This document shows positions 18,992-28,090 of a stretch of 64,000 nt of DNA, in pieces. A model generated the notes under the pieces. It worked only from the letters and a program-made list of their open reading frames with translations. It searched no databases and had not been told where the DNA came from. Source of the DNA: Actinomycetota bacterium. GTDB lineage: Bacteria > Actinomycetota > Actinomycetes > Actinomycetales > Microbacteriaceae. A program made the translations under genes and the position numbers. Each line of letters opens with the position of its first letter. The stretch's first letter is position 1. The DNA lies in the NCBI GenBank assembly GCA_947449765.1, contig CANFSP010000001.1:248001-312000 (forward strand). The letters are read 5' to 3'.

Positions 18992-19267
18992 ATGCGTGCG
19001 TCTGGTACCGAGAACGAGCCCACTTCGGGCGGTGGAACATCCACTCTTGATCGTGAACTCGAGGAACTCCTTGCCAACGAGCAAATAGACGAGGGCGATC
19101 ACGACCGGTTCTCCCACTACGTGCAGAAAGAAAAAATTCTCGAGTCTGCACTGTCGGGAGAGCCGGTCATCGCTTTGTGTGGCAAGGTATGGACCCCAGG
19201 GCGGGACCCGCAGAAGTTCCCGATTTGTCCTGAGTGCAAAGAGATCTACGAAAGTCTCGCCGGATGA
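18992..19267 (+). CDS. DUF3039 family protein
   Basis: 91-residue actinobacterial protein of unknown function. The C-terminal half carries the family pattern [20 protein letters not shown] followed by ECKEIYE; its three cysteines suggest a metal-binding knuckle. The N-terminus is Ser/Thr-rich and acidic. The last four bases (ATGA) overlap the murI start, so the two are translationally coupled. Confidence 0.85.
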   Translation: MRASGTENEPTSGGGTSTLDRELEELLANEQIDEGDHDRFSHYVQKEKILESALSGEPVIALCGKVWTPGRDPQKFPICPECKEIYESLAG

Positions 19268-20088
19268 ATCGCAACGCCCCCATCGGCGTATTCGACTCGG
19301 GAGTCGGTGGTCTCACGGTGGCGCGGGCCATTCGCGACTCACTGCCGCATGAATCACTTATCTACATCGGTGACACCGCTCATTCTCCCTACGGAACGAA
19401 GAGCATTGCGGATGTTCGCGCCTACGCTCTCGATGTGCTCGATGTGTTGGTCGCGCAAGGTGTGAAGATGCTCGTCATCGCATGCAACACCGCCAGCGCC
19501 GCCATGTTGCGCGACGCCCGTGAACGTTACGACGTACCCGTGGTCGAGGTGATTCAACCCGCGGTAAGGGCGGCGCTCGCGGCGACGCGAAACAACCGGG
19601 TTGGTGTCATTGGAACGACGGCGACGATTAATTCACGGGCTTACGATGACGCCTTCGCCGCGGCTCCCCACCTCGAGCTATTCACCGCAGCAGCGCCACG
19701 CTTTGTTGAGTTCGTCGAAGCCGGTCAAACCAGTGGCGAGGATGTGTTGCGCGTTGCGCGCGACTACCTTGCACCTCTGATTTCAGCACAGATTGATACC
19801 CTCGTGTTGGGCTGCACGCACTACCCGTTCCTGCGAGGGGCAATCTCGTACGTGATGGGTGATTCTGTGCGATTGGTGTCGAGTGATAATGAAACGGCAA
19901 AAGACGTGTACCGCGAACTCGTGACCCGCGGACTCGACCGTATTGAATCGGCTCCGCCGACGTACCGGTACGAGGCCACGGCAACGGACTCCACCGAGTT
20001 CATGCGCCTGGCCCGCCTGTTCCTCGGACCACAGGTTGACTCGGTCGATTACACGCCGACCGGCATGATTGACTTGCCACCGCGCTAG
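19264..20088 (+). CDS. murI: Glutamate racemase MurI
   Basis: Makes D-glutamate for peptidoglycan. 274 residues, normal length. The two catalytic cysteines are in IACNTASAA (about residue 75) and LGCTHYPFL (about residue 185), with [10 protein letters not shown] at the N-terminus. The ATG overlaps the DUF3039 stop (ATGA); an upstream in-frame start would lie inside that gene. rph and rdgB follow in the conserved murI-rph-rdgB order. Confidence 0.95.
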   Translation: MNRNAPIGVFDSGVGGLTVARAIRDSLPHESLIYIGDTAHSPYGTKSIADVRAYALDVLDVLVAQGVKMLVIACNTASAAMLRDARERYDVPVVEVIQPAVRAALAATRNNRVGVIGTTATINSRAYDDAFAAAPHLELFTAAAPRFVEFVEAGQTSGEDVLRVARDYLAPLISAQIDTLVLGCTHYPFLRGAISYVMGDSVRLVSSDNETAKDVYRELVTRGLDRIESAPPTYRYEATATDSTEFMRLARLFLGPQVDSVDYTPTGMIDLPPR

Positions 20089-20140
20089 TTCAGCGCGCGC
20101 ACCCTCTCCTCCACAACTCGCCTCACCAAAGGAATCAGCT

Positions 20141-20878
20141 ATGACCGACCTCATCCGTGTCGACGGACGCACGCCCAATGACCTTCGCCCGGTCACCATC
20201 GAGCGCGGCTGGAGCGAACAGGCCGAGGGCAGCGCGTTGATTTCGTTCGGCCGCACCAAAGTGTTGTGCACCGCGTCGTTTACCAATGGTGTGCCACGGT
20301 GGATGACGGGCTCGGGTAAGGGATGGGTCACCGCCGAGTACGGCATGCTGCCACGCTCAACCAACGACCGCATGGATCGGGAATCGGTCAAGGGCAAAAT
20401 CGGTGGCCGCACCCACGAAATTTCACGACTCATCGGCCGCTCACTTCGCGCCGTGGTCAACACCAAAGCGCTGGGCGAAAACACCATCGTCATTGACTGC
20501 GACGTGCTTCAGGCGGATGGCGGCACCCGCACAGCAGCCATCACCGGAGCCTACGTCGCGCTCGCCGACGCAATCGAGTGGGGTCGCGAGCACAAGTTCA
20601 TCGCGGTCAAGGCCGAGCCGCTCATTGACTCGGTCTCGGCGATTTCGGTCGGCATCATCGACGGGATCCCCATGCTTGATCTTGAGTACCGTGAGGACTC
20701 ACGCGCCGAGACCGACATGAACGTGGTTGTCACGGGTCGAGGTCTCTTCATTGAGGTGCAAGGTACTGCTGAGGGCGCACCTTTCGACCGCAACGAACTG
20801 GGCTCCCTGCTCGACCTCGCGGTCAGTGGCACCGATCGACTCGCGCAGGTGCAGCGCGACATCCTCGGGCGGTCCTAG
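20141..20878 (+). CDS. rph: Ribonuclease PH
   Basis: Phosphate-dependent 3'-5' exonuclease that trims tRNA 3' ends. 245 residues with the family features [21 protein letters not shown] and [19 protein letters not shown]. The start at 20141 is supported by AAAGGA about eight bases upstream; earlier in-frame starts overlap murI and have no similarity. rdgB follows three bases downstream. Confidence 0.96.
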   Translation: MTDLIRVDGRTPNDLRPVTIERGWSEQAEGSALISFGRTKVLCTASFTNGVPRWMTGSGKGWVTAEYGMLPRSTNDRMDRESVKGKIGGRTHEISRLIGRSLRAVVNTKALGENTIVIDCDVLQADGGTRTAAITGAYVALADAIEWGREHKFIAVKAEPLIDSVSAISVGIIDGIPMLDLEYREDSRAETDMNVVVTGRGLFIEVQGTAEGAPFDRNELGSLLDLAVSGTDRLAQVQRDILGRS

Positions 20879-20881
20879 GTC

Positions 20882-21478
20882 GTGACGGCGTTCGTGCTGG
20901 CAACGCACAATCAGCACAAAGTCGATGAATTTCGACAGATGCTGAGTGCGCGCATCCCCGGATTTGAGCTTGTTGCCTATGACGGACCCGAGCCGATCGA
21001 AGACGGTGACTCGTTCGCCGCGAACGCGCTGATCAAGGCGCGCGCTGCCGCACAGCACACCGGATTGCCGGCGCTGGCCGACGACTCGGGACTTGTGGTG
21101 CACGCACTCGACGGCGCTCCGGGAATTTTGTCGGCCCGTTGGGCTGGCGAACCCAAGTCGGATCAGCGAAACCTCGAGCTCGTGCTCGAGCAGATGAGTG
21201 CGGTTCCGGCCGCCGAGCGCGCCGCTGCGTTCGTGTGCTGCATCGCGGTGGTCTGGCCCAGTACAGCCTCAGATGCTGGTCGTGAGATGACGGTCGAGGC
21301 CAGGTGGTCCGGAACCCTGGCAACGGCGCCCCGCGGCGAGAATGGTTTCGGCTACGACCCGATTTTTGTGCCCGACGGGCTGAGCGTCACAAGTGCCGAA
21401 ATGTCACCCGCCGAGAAGAATGACCAGAGCCACCGTGCTCGCGCGCTCGAGCTCCTCGCCGATGTTCTTACGCAGTGA
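20882..21478 (+). CDS. rdgB: RdgB/HAM1 non-canonical purine NTP pyrophosphatase
   Basis: House-cleaning enzyme that hydrolyses dITP and XTP. 198 residues with the substrate motif ATHNQHKVDEF at the N-terminus, ADDSGLVVHALDGAPG in the middle and GFGYDPIFVPDG near residue 155. GTG start three bases after rph. It converges with a DedA gene 17 bases downstream. Confidence 0.95.
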   Translation: MTAFVLATHNQHKVDEFRQMLSARIPGFELVAYDGPEPIEDGDSFAANALIKARAAAQHTGLPALADDSGLVVHALDGAPGILSARWAGEPKSDQRNLELVLEQMSAVPAAERAAAFVCCIAVVWPSTASDAGREMTVEARWSGTLATAPRGENGFGYDPIFVPDGLSVTSAEMSPAEKNDQSHRARALELLADVLTQ

Positions 21479-21495
21479 AGTCGGTCACTAACCGA

Positions 21496-22281
21496 CTACT
21501 CGTGATGTTTGCCGTGATGGTTGGGATCAAACACGTCGCCCGGTAGCGTAGCCTGTTCATCGGTCAGCGGTTGGGCGTCCGAACCGCCGGCTCGCTTGGC
21601 TTTGCGGGCTGCCGCGGACGTGCGGAAGTAGTGCCAAAGCGTGGGGATGAGGACGAGTAAGACCACTCCGATGAGCACAAGATCGATGTACTTTTCTACG
21701 AATTCAGCCACGCCAGGGATATGCCCCACAAGCCATCCAAATATGGTAAGGCCCACGCCCCAGATGATGGCGCCGATGAGGTTGTAGAGGGAGTAGCGTC
21801 GCCACGGCATGTGCCCAACCCCCGCCGCGATTGGAGCGAAGGTACGCACGACGGGAACGAATCGGGCAAAGATGACGGCAAGTCCGCCGTACTTGATGAA
21901 GAACGCGTTGGTTCGCTCGACGTTTTTCTTGCTGAACAGACCGCTCTCTTTGCGCTCGAAAATTCGGGGGCCAAAGTGGTGGCCGATGAGGTAGCCGACT
22001 TCTCCACCAGCGAATGCGGCGAAGCCGATAACAGCGGCCACCACCCACACGTTGGTTCCGAAAGCGTTGACGCCAGATGCGGTATCTATCGCCAAAATGC
22101 CACACAGAATGAGAAGCGTGTCACCCGGGAAGAGGAACCCGATGAGCAGACCGGTCTCGGCGAAAATGATGAGCGCAACCCCAAGGAGAGCGTAAGGGCC
22201 AAAAAGCGTGATGAGCTCGTTGGGATCGAGTCCGGGAATGACTCCGGCGAGAACGGAAGCACTGTGCAACGAAGACATCAT
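21496..22281 (-). CDS. DedA family membrane protein (first of two)
   Basis: 261 residues. DedA/VTT-fold protein, a family linked to membrane lipid (undecaprenyl phosphate or phospholipid) translocation and membrane homeostasis. Shows the family pattern FAETGLLIGFLFPGDTLL early, GEVGYLIGHHFG, then FARFVPVVRTFAPIAAG with the conserved arginines. The C-terminus is a charged, His-rich tail. ATG start six bases after a TAGCCT -10. A second, shorter DedA lies 41 bases upstream on the same strand. Confidence 0.88.
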   Translation of the reverse strand: MMSSLHSASVLAGVIPGLDPNELITLFGPYALLGVALIIFAETGLLIGFLFPGDTLLILCGILAIDTASGVNAFGTNVWVVAAVIGFAAFAGGEVGYLIGHHFGPRIFERKESGLFSKKNVERTNAFFIKYGGLAVIFARFVPVVRTFAPIAAGVGHMPWRRYSLYNLIGAIIWGVGLTIFGWLVGHIPGVAEFVEKYIDLVLIGVVLLVLIPTLWHYFRTSAAARKAKRAGGSDAQPLTDEQATLPGDVFDPNHHGKHHE

Positions 22282-22287
22282 CTCTAC

Positions 22288-22293
22288 AGGCTA
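22288..22293 (-). promoter_or_regulatory. -10 element of the first DedA gene
   Basis: Minus-strand TAGCCT followed by six bases and ATG 22281. It gives this gene its own promoter despite the DedA paralogue just upstream. Confidence 0.5.
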
Positions 22294-22322
22294 CTTGCAG
22301 AAACCCCGTCCGGGGTGTGCGT

Positions 22323-22967
22323 TTACTGAGACGCTTTGCGCTCGCGACGGTCGGCAAGCCAGGTTCGAACGCCGAAGAATAGTGAAGCCACGATGAAGAA
22401 ACCACCGATGATGTAAGCGGCAACCTTGACTTGTGGGATGGATGCCGCGAAATAACCCACCACGGTGAGCCCGACTCCCCACGCGAGAGCTCCCACGAGA
22501 TTGCTGGTCAAGAACTTGAAGTAGTCCATTTTGCCGATGCCCGCGATCCAGGGCACGAAAACGCGGCCCCAGGGGATGAAGCGCGCCACCACCACAGACC
22601 ACCAGCCGTATTTGAGGTAAAACGTCTCGGTGCGCATCACCATCTTTTTCATGCGCGGACCGGTTTTGGCATCGAGATAAGGGCGTCCCAGATGGCGCCC
22701 CAAAATGAATCCGAGTTGGTCACCCATGAACGCGGCGATTCCGACGCCGAGCGCAAGAATGAAAATGCTCACTCGCTCGCTCGCTGCAGCGGATACAAGC
22801 CCGGCCGCAAAAAGCAGCGAGTCGCCGGTGATGAAAGGGATGAAGACTCCCACGAACAGACCGGTGCCCGCGAAAACCAATCCCCAGACGGCAAGGTAAA
22901 ACACAATGACACCGACGTGATTGAGAAAGTCGGTGAGTTGCACGTCAAAGGCGGCTGCGATAGTCAC
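22323..22967 (-). CDS. DedA family membrane protein (second of two)
   Basis: 214 residues; VTT-fold protein with GVFIPFITGDSLLFAAG, GDQLGFILGRHLG and ARFIPWGRVFVPWIAGIG. It differs enough from its neighbour to be an old paralogue. The first possible start, GTG 22967, lies one base beyond the 3' end of the tRNA-Leu(UAG) encoded upstream on the same strand; there is no ribosome-binding site and the frame is closed by a TGA inside the tRNA. A GTG at codon 9 is the alternative. Expression is probably from the tRNA transcript. Confidence 0.85.
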   Translation of the reverse strand: MTIAAAFDVQLTDFLNHVGVIVFYLAVWGLVFAGTGLFVGVFIPFITGDSLLFAAGLVSAAASERVSIFILALGVGIAAFMGDQLGFILGRHLGRPYLDAKTGPRMKKMVMRTETFYLKYGWWSVVVARFIPWGRVFVPWIAGIGKMDYFKFLTSNLVGALAWGVGLTVVGYFAASIPQVKVAAYIIGGFFIVASLFFGVRTWLADRRERKASQ

Positions 22968-22968
22968 G

Positions 22969-23050
22969 TGCGGAAGGAGGGACTTGAACCCTCACGCTCG
23001 AAAGCACAGGAACCTAAATCCTGCGTGTCTGCCAATTTCACCACTCCCGC
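22969..23050 (-). tRNA. tRNA-Leu, anticodon UAG
   Basis: 82-base tRNA. Acceptor stem GCGGGAG pairs with CTTCCGC (one G-U), discriminator A. Anticodon stem CAGGA/TCCTG encloses loop TTTAGGT, so the anticodon is UAG. It has the long variable arm expected for leucine and a T-arm GAGGG-TTCAAGT-CCCTC. CCA is not encoded. It is followed after one base by the DedA start codon. Confidence 0.95.
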
Positions 23051-23057
23051 GTTGTCA

Positions 23058-23771
23058 CTACTTTACCGTCACGCTTTCAGCTTGATTTGCGCGTGATTCG
23101 GTTGAGGTGATCGGACCCTGATGAGTGCCCGTTGGAGCGAAAGTTACCCCGAGGTCGAGAAACATTGCTCTCGCGAAATCGAAAGCGCGACATGCTTCGT
23201 CAATCAGCAGCTTTCGCTGGCCAGCCATTAGATCTAGGCGATCGAGATGCTCGCGGTACTGCTGCTTGTAACGAACAAGGTCACCTATTTCATCGAAACG
23301 GGAAAAATTCAACTGCTCGGGAGTTGCTCCGTAGTGTCGCTCAACAAGTCGCCCAATTGCTTGACCGCCGGACATATCTCCGAGGTAGCGAGTGTAATGG
23401 TGTGCGACCAGTCGAACATCTGCTCTGCCTGAAAGTGCGCGCAGGTGTTCGGCGTAGGCGAGGGTTTGTGGCGTTGGAGCCTGCGTGTGAAAATCGTCGA
23501 CGCCGAGAGCTGTGAGATCATCCGTGAGCGCGCGGAGTCTGTTGAGACGGTCATCCCATAACGGTTGTGTTGTGGGCAGGGGCGCGCCTGAGGATGTTTG
23601 TTCTTCGAGTGCCTCATAAACCCACGCGAGATTGATGAGGTAGGCAGTGTAGGCCTCAAGTGTGAGCGAACCGTCCAGCAGGTTTTCGACGAAATCCGAG
23701 CTTTCGGCAGCACGGTGTTGGTTTTGCGTTGCTACGCGAAGTTGGTGAGAAATAGATGATTCACTATCCAT
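23058..23771 (-). CDS. hmuO: Biliverdin-producing heme oxygenase (HmuO-like)
   Basis: Opens heme to biliverdin, CO and iron, allowing heme to be used as an iron source. 237 residues; helical HmuO/HO-1 fold. The likely proximal haem ligand is H19 (NQHRAAE) and the distal-helix motif is GDMSGGQ near residue 135. The start is ATG 23771, six bases after a TAACCT -10 that lies inside a DtxR/IdeR box, so transcription should be shut off by iron-loaded DtxR. No heme transporter is adjacent. Confidence 0.93.
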   Translation of the reverse strand: MDSESSISHQLRVATQNQHRAAESSDFVENLLDGSLTLEAYTAYLINLAWVYEALEEQTSSGAPLPTTQPLWDDRLNRLRALTDDLTALGVDDFHTQAPTPQTLAYAEHLRALSGRADVRLVAHHYTRYLGDMSGGQAIGRLVERHYGATPEQLNFSRFDEIGDLVRYKQQYREHLDRLDLMAGQRKLLIDEACRAFDFARAMFLDLGVTFAPTGTHQGPITSTESRANQAESVTVK

Positions 23772-23775
23772 CTGA

Positions 23776-23794
23776 TTAGGTTAGCCTTACCTAA
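23776..23794 (-). promoter_or_regulatory. DtxR/IdeR iron box over the hmuO -10 element
   Basis: TTAGGTTAGCCTTACCTAA matches the 19-bp consensus TTAGGTTAGGCTAACCTAA at 17 positions. On the minus strand TAACCT (23778-23783) within the box stands six bases before the hmuO ATG, so bound repressor would cover the -10. Confidence 0.85.
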
Positions 23795-23921
23795 CTAATA
23801 TTCGCAAATCATGCCAAAAAACCTCCAATCGCTTCGCTAGTCTGTAAGGCACCGGAGCATGAGACGCTTCGGTGAGACGAACGAAATTCGCATGCGAATT
23901 TTTTGACCAAGGATGCACGGC

Positions 23922-25085
23922 ATGACTGAGACGAACACTGCGCGCTATTTGCCGCTGGATGGGTTGCGCGGGCTAGCCGCCATTGGGGTGCTGTCTTTCC
24001 ACGTTGTGGTGAGCCCAACCGACCGGTTCGGTCAGCTCGATTCGCTCTATCTGCTCGTCGATTTCTTTTTCGTGCTCAGTGGGTTCGTCTTGTGGCCGAG
24101 CATCCCGCAGGCTCGTGCCGGGCTCGGGCGCGCATCCGGTGTCTTCGTTCTCAAGCGCGTTTTTCGGTTTTGGCCGCTCGTCATCGCGTCGCTGCTTGTG
24201 GCACTTTTCGTGCTTCAGCTGGAGCGCGACTGGCTGGTGATGCACGACAACTTCGATCCGCCGTTCGGGTATGTTGCGGGCGTCGGACTCGAGCACAAGA
24301 TCGGTATCTTCGCCGCGGCCTTCTTGCTCTTGCAGATTCTTGTTCCGCCGGCCATGTTCATTAACGTTCCGCTCTGGTCGCTCTCTGCCGAGTGGTTTGC
24401 CAACCTGCTCTATGCGCCGCTGAGTTGGATTAAACACAGCATCGGGCTGTTTGCGCTGGTCGGCGTCGGATACCTCATGCTCGCGTTTGGTTTGATGACC
24501 GATCAGGACTGGATCATCGGCAGCGACGGCTTTAGCGGCATCGGACCCATTCGCGGGTGGGAAGCACTGGGTCGCGCGGTCATCGGTTTCGGAATCGGGC
24601 TCCTGCTTCGCAAGTACCTCGACAAACTCACCCGCCTGCGTACCTGGTGGATGCTCGTCATTGCGCTCGCCCTGATCGCGACCATGCCCGTCTGGGTCGA
24701 GATGAACGGCTTCAATTCGTACCGCTATGCGATCACCCTGTGGGCGGCTCCGGTTTTCGCGTTGTTGATTTTGCAGGTGTCAAAATTCTCCGCGTCGCCG
24801 TCATCGTGGTGGGGAAAATTCCTCGCGTTTTTGGGCACCTATTCGTTTGGCATCTACGTGTTTCATCAACCGCTCATGCAGGCGTGGAACACCATCATGG
24901 GCACGCCGCGCAGTCCGTCGCTGGCAGCCTGGGCACCCTTCTTTCTGGCGGAGGCGGCAGGCCTGACCTTCGTGTGCATTCTGCTGACCTTCATCTCACG
25001 TAACGTCCTTGAGCGGCCCATTCAGCGGTGGGGTAAGCGCGTGATTGCGCGCGCATCAACGCCCAAGCACAAGCGAGCCGTGTAA
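23922..25085 (+). CDS. Acyltransferase 3 family membrane protein (OafA/YrhL-like)
   Basis: 387 residues with about ten membrane helices. Family signature LPLDGLRGLAAIGVLSFHV near residues 10-28, with the conserved His, and DFFFVLSGFVLW following. Such proteins transfer acetyl or other acyl groups onto surface polysaccharides, peptidoglycan or secondary metabolites; the acceptor is unknown here. The ATG at 23922 is preferred over 23913 because AAGGA (23909-23913) is eight bases before it. No sugar-polymer genes are adjacent. Confidence 0.88.
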   Translation: MTETNTARYLPLDGLRGLAAIGVLSFHVVVSPTDRFGQLDSLYLLVDFFFVLSGFVLWPSIPQARAGLGRASGVFVLKRVFRFWPLVIASLLVALFVLQLERDWLVMHDNFDPPFGYVAGVGLEHKIGIFAAAFLLLQILVPPAMFINVPLWSLSAEWFANLLYAPLSWIKHSIGLFALVGVGYLMLAFGLMTDQDWIIGSDGFSGIGPIRGWEALGRAVIGFGIGLLLRKYLDKLTRLRTWWMLVIALALIATMPVWVEMNGFNSYRYAITLWAAPVFALLILQVSKFSASPSSWWGKFLAFLGTYSFGIYVFHQPLMQAWNTIMGTPRSPSLAAWAPFFLAEAAGLTFVCILLTFISRNVLERPIQRWGKRVIARASTPKHKRAV

Positions 25086-25168
25086 GGAAAAGCGCGCAGC
25101 GTAACGTGCTCCGTCGCCCTTGTGGATAACTGACGACGCGCCCAGCTGTGGGCAACAGAATCGTGAGC

Positions 25169-26281
25169 ATGAAAAATGCTGTGGATTCCGTGGTCGATGC
25201 GATGCGCATCCGCCTACTTGCTTCGGATCGTGATGAGGATGCGCGTGCCCTCGCCGCTCACGAGGTGCGCCTTTTCGCCGAAAAGTTTGGGGAGATTGCG
25301 CCAACCGACGAAGAGGGCATCGTCTCGGCAGCGCTCGCCGAGCTCACCGGTTTTGGCGCGTTGCAACCGCTACTCGACGATCCAACGATCGAAGAGATCT
25401 GGATCAACGCACCCAATCGGGTCTTCATCGCGCGCGCGGGAGTTGCCGAACAACTCAGCCTCGAGCTCTCGGACCATCAGGTGCGGCACCTCGTTGAACG
25501 CATGCTGTCATCCACCGGGCGTCGGGTCGATGCGGCGAGTCCGTTCGTTGACGCGTCGCTGCCGGACGGGTCGCGCCTGCACGTGGTGATCCCCGACATC
25601 ACGAGCCGACATTGGTCGGTCAACATCCGCAAATTTTCGCGCTCACTCACCAGTGTGGCGGCCCTCATTGCGCGAGGCTCCCTGACCGAGCCCATGGCGA
25701 ACTATCTGCGCGATCGATTGGCTCAGGGCGCGAACATCCTCGTTTCTGGCGCGACTCACGCGGGTAAGACGACACTGCTCAACGCTCTTCTCGCCGAGGT
25801 CGGCTCGCACGAGCGCATCGTCACCGTCGAGGAAACATTCGAGCTCAACATCGTCGGGCGCGACGTGGTGGGGATGCAGTGTCGGCAGGCAAACCTTGAA
25901 GGCACAGGCGAGGTCACTTTGCGTCGCCTCATCAAGGAGGCTCTGCGCATGCGACCCGATCGACTCGTCGTGGGCGAGGTGCGCGAGGCCGAGAGTCTCG
26001 ATCTGCTCATCGCATTGAACAGCGGGATGCCCGGCGCGTGCACCATTCACGGAAACTCTGCCCGTGACGCACTCACTAAGTTGTGCACACTACCCCTGCT
26101 CGCCGGACGAAACATTGACGCATCGTTCGTGGTACCCACGGTGGCGAGCTGTATCGACGTGGTGGTGCACTGTGAGCGTTCGAGCGATGGACATCGACGC
26201 GTCGCCGAAATACTCGAAGTGACCGGTGAGGTTGAGTCGGGGCGTGTGGTCGCACGCCCGGCGGAGGTGATGAGCGCATGA
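25169..26281 (+). CDS. tadA: Tad/type II secretion ATPase (TadA/CpaF)
   Basis: Cytoplasmic secretion ATPase that powers assembly of Tad (Flp) pili. About 370 residues: N-terminal helical domain, then the ATPase core with P-loop GATHAGKTT, an Asp box region and RPDRLVVGEVREAE (Walker B). Start is ATG 25169; GTG 25163 and GTG 25148 are in-frame alternatives and no clear ribosome-binding site decides. It overlaps tadB by four bases (ATGA). TadZ, pilin and TadE/F genes are absent nearby. Confidence 0.87.
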   Translation: MKNAVDSVVDAMRIRLLASDRDEDARALAAHEVRLFAEKFGEIAPTDEEGIVSAALAELTGFGALQPLLDDPTIEEIWINAPNRVFIARAGVAEQLSLELSDHQVRHLVERMLSSTGRRVDAASPFVDASLPDGSRLHVVIPDITSRHWSVNIRKFSRSLTSVAALIARGSLTEPMANYLRDRLAQGANILVSGATHAGKTTLLNALLAEVGSHERIVTVEETFELNIVGRDVVGMQCRQANLEGTGEVTLRRLIKEALRMRPDRLVVGEVREAESLDLLIALNSGMPGACTIHGNSARDALTKLCTLPLLAGRNIDASFVVPTVASCIDVVVHCERSSDGHRRVAEILEVTGEVESGRVVARPAEVMSA

Positions 26282-27153
26282 GCGGAGCACCCGTGTTTAC
26301 CGTCCTCGCGCTTGTTGCCGGTCTCGGCCTCGGTCTCGGGCTCTTCATGCTGCTGATGCGTGCGACGGGTAAGAGCGTCGGTTCGAGCGAGGGGACGAGT
26401 TCCGCGCATGGCGTGTCACGGGCAATTCGGCTACGGCCCGGCATGCTTCGACAGATTGCCCTCAGTGCAGGCATTGGGGTTGCCGCAGCACTTGTCACCG
26501 TGCTGATTACCGGTGTGATTGGCCTCTCGGTTGCGGTGGGTGGCCTAGGGGCGGGCGTGATGCCCTGGCTGCACATCCGTCGCCAGCGAAAACGTGATGC
26601 AGCGAATGCTCGAGCTTTTCCGGATGGAATCGAAACCATCATTTCGCGCGTGAGGTCTGGGCAATCACTTATCGGTTCCCTCGAAGCCGTGAGCGAGCAC
26701 GCCCCGCCGGCAATCGCCGGTCCAGCTGCCGTCTGTGTTGCCTCGTATCGCATGACCGGCAACGCCGAGGCGTGTCTTGATCAACTCAAATACGACTGGG
26801 CGAGCCCAGTCGGAGATCTGCTGGTGGAAACCCTCCGCGTGGCGCATCAGTCGGGCGGTCGGTCATCCCTCGAGGTATTGCGGGAACTCGCGGATCAGGT
26901 GCGTCGCGATACCAACACGCGGCGTGATGTGGCGGCGAAACAAAGCTGGGTTCATGTCGCGGCGCGGGTAGGGGTGGCTGCACCGTGGATTGTCTTGCTC
27001 ATGCTGTCGTTTCGTCCCGAGGCGGTGGTGGCGTACAACTCGCCAGCCGGGCTCGCTGTACTCATTGTGGGCCTCGCGATGAGCGTGTGCGCGTATTGGG
27101 CCATGCTCGCGCTCGGTCGCATTTCCCAACCAGAAAGGATGTTCTCCGCATGA
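26278..27153 (+). CDS. tadB: Tad secretion membrane protein TadB-like
   Basis: 291-residue inner-membrane platform protein of the type II secretion F (GspF/TadB) family. Two hydrophobic segments lie near the N-terminus and two at the C-terminus, flanking the cytosolic helical domain with the pattern FPDGIETIISRVRSGQSL. It overlaps tadA and tadC by four bases each, so the three are one translation-coupled operon. Confidence 0.85.
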   Translation: MSGAPVFTVLALVAGLGLGLGLFMLLMRATGKSVGSSEGTSSAHGVSRAIRLRPGMLRQIALSAGIGVAAALVTVLITGVIGLSVAVGGLGAGVMPWLHIRRQRKRDAANARAFPDGIETIISRVRSGQSLIGSLEAVSEHAPPAIAGPAAVCVASYRMTGNAEACLDQLKYDWASPVGDLLVETLRVAHQSGGRSSLEVLRELADQVRRDTNTRRDVAAKQSWVHVAARVGVAAPWIVLLMLSFRPEAVVAYNSPAGLAVLIVGLAMSVCAYWAMLALGRISQPERMFSA

Positions 27154-28073
27154 CACTCGCGGTACTTGGTGCTCTCGGTCTCGCGCTTCTTCTCGCGGCC
27201 GGGCTTTTTCTGGTGATCACGCGCACGGCTCCCCGACGTAACTTGAGAACCCGGCTCGCGCCGTGGGTCGCGCAATCCTCACCTCTGGCCATGCGGGATG
27301 CTCGGGCTCGCGCTGCTCACACGAGTGATTCGTTGCGCATAACGGCCATCCGTCGTCTCGCGAGCATTGTGGCACGGGCCTGGCAGCCGGGCGAAGCAAC
27401 CGATGTCACCTTGGCACGCGCGGGTCTTTCGCTCAGCCGGGACGCGTGGTTGGCGCGAATCATCGAATCGGTCATTTTCGGTGCCCTCGGTGGAACAGCC
27501 CTTGGTCTGGCGGCTGTGTTGTTCGGGTCAGCTTCGGCCCTGGCGGTTGCCGCTTTCGCATTTCTGGGGGGTGCGGTTGGCGGTTATGCACGCGTGTGGT
27601 TGCTCCGTCGGCGAGCCAAAGCCCGGGTTCGTCAGGTTTTGGATGAGCTACCGGTCCTCTGTGAGCTTCTCTCGCTGTGCCTCACCGCAGGTGAGGGCTT
27701 CGCCGATGCACTTGAGCGTGTGTCGGCACGAGGCACAGGTCCTCTCGCCCTCGAGTTGCGCGCGAGCATCCGTTCATCGACACTCGGCGTTCCGCTCGCG
27801 ACCGCGCTCACCGAGCTGGCCCGGCGGTTGGACATTTCCGCACTCACCCGCACCATCGACTCGATCGTTGGCGGTCTCGAACGCGGAACACCACTTGTGG
27901 CTGTGCTTCGCACCCAATCCAGCGAGGCGCGAGCCGAGGCGGCCCGACGCCTGCAGGAGCAAGCTTCCTCCCGCGAGGTGGCGATGCTCGTGCCGCTGAT
28001 CTTCCTCATCTTGCCGGTCACCATCGCGTTCGCGATATTCCCCGGTTTGCTCGTGATTCAGAGCGGGTTCTGA
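27150..28073 (+). CDS. tadC: Tad secretion membrane protein TadC-like
   Basis: 307 residues, GspF/TadC family: two N-terminal hydrophobic regions, the cytosolic helical domain (ELPVLCELLSLCLTAGEGFADAL), and a C-terminal hydrophobic end ...AIFPGLLVIQSGF. The ATG at 27150 overlaps tadB (ATGA); longer in-frame versions run inside tadB. The last 50 bases, including the stop codon, reappear at 29647-29696 beyond the next gene, suggesting that the tail of tadC marks a recombination site. Confidence 0.85.
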   Translation: MTLAVLGALGLALLLAAGLFLVITRTAPRRNLRTRLAPWVAQSSPLAMRDARARAAHTSDSLRITAIRRLASIVARAWQPGEATDVTLARAGLSLSRDAWLARIIESVIFGALGGTALGLAAVLFGSASALAVAAFAFLGGAVGGYARVWLLRRRAKARVRQVLDELPVLCELLSLCLTAGEGFADALERVSARGTGPLALELRASIRSSTLGVPLATALTELARRLDISALTRTIDSIVGGLERGTPLVAVLRTQSSEARAEAARRLQEQASSREVAMLVPLIFLILPVTIAFAIFPGLLVIQSGF

Positions 28074-28074
28074 T
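28025..28074 (+). repeat. Left copy of 50-bp direct repeat (tadC 3' end)
   Basis: The last 49 bases of tadC including the TGA stop, plus one base. It matches 29647-29696 at 48 of 50 positions; the copies are 1,622 bases apart and enclose one surface-protein gene. Confidence 0.9.
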
Positions 28075-28090
28075 TGAGTGTTAGGAGAAA

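Noticed and set aside
22323-22967. DedA gene as a fragment disrupted by the tRNA
   Set aside because: The protein keeps all family motifs and normal length; the tRNA lies outside the coding part.
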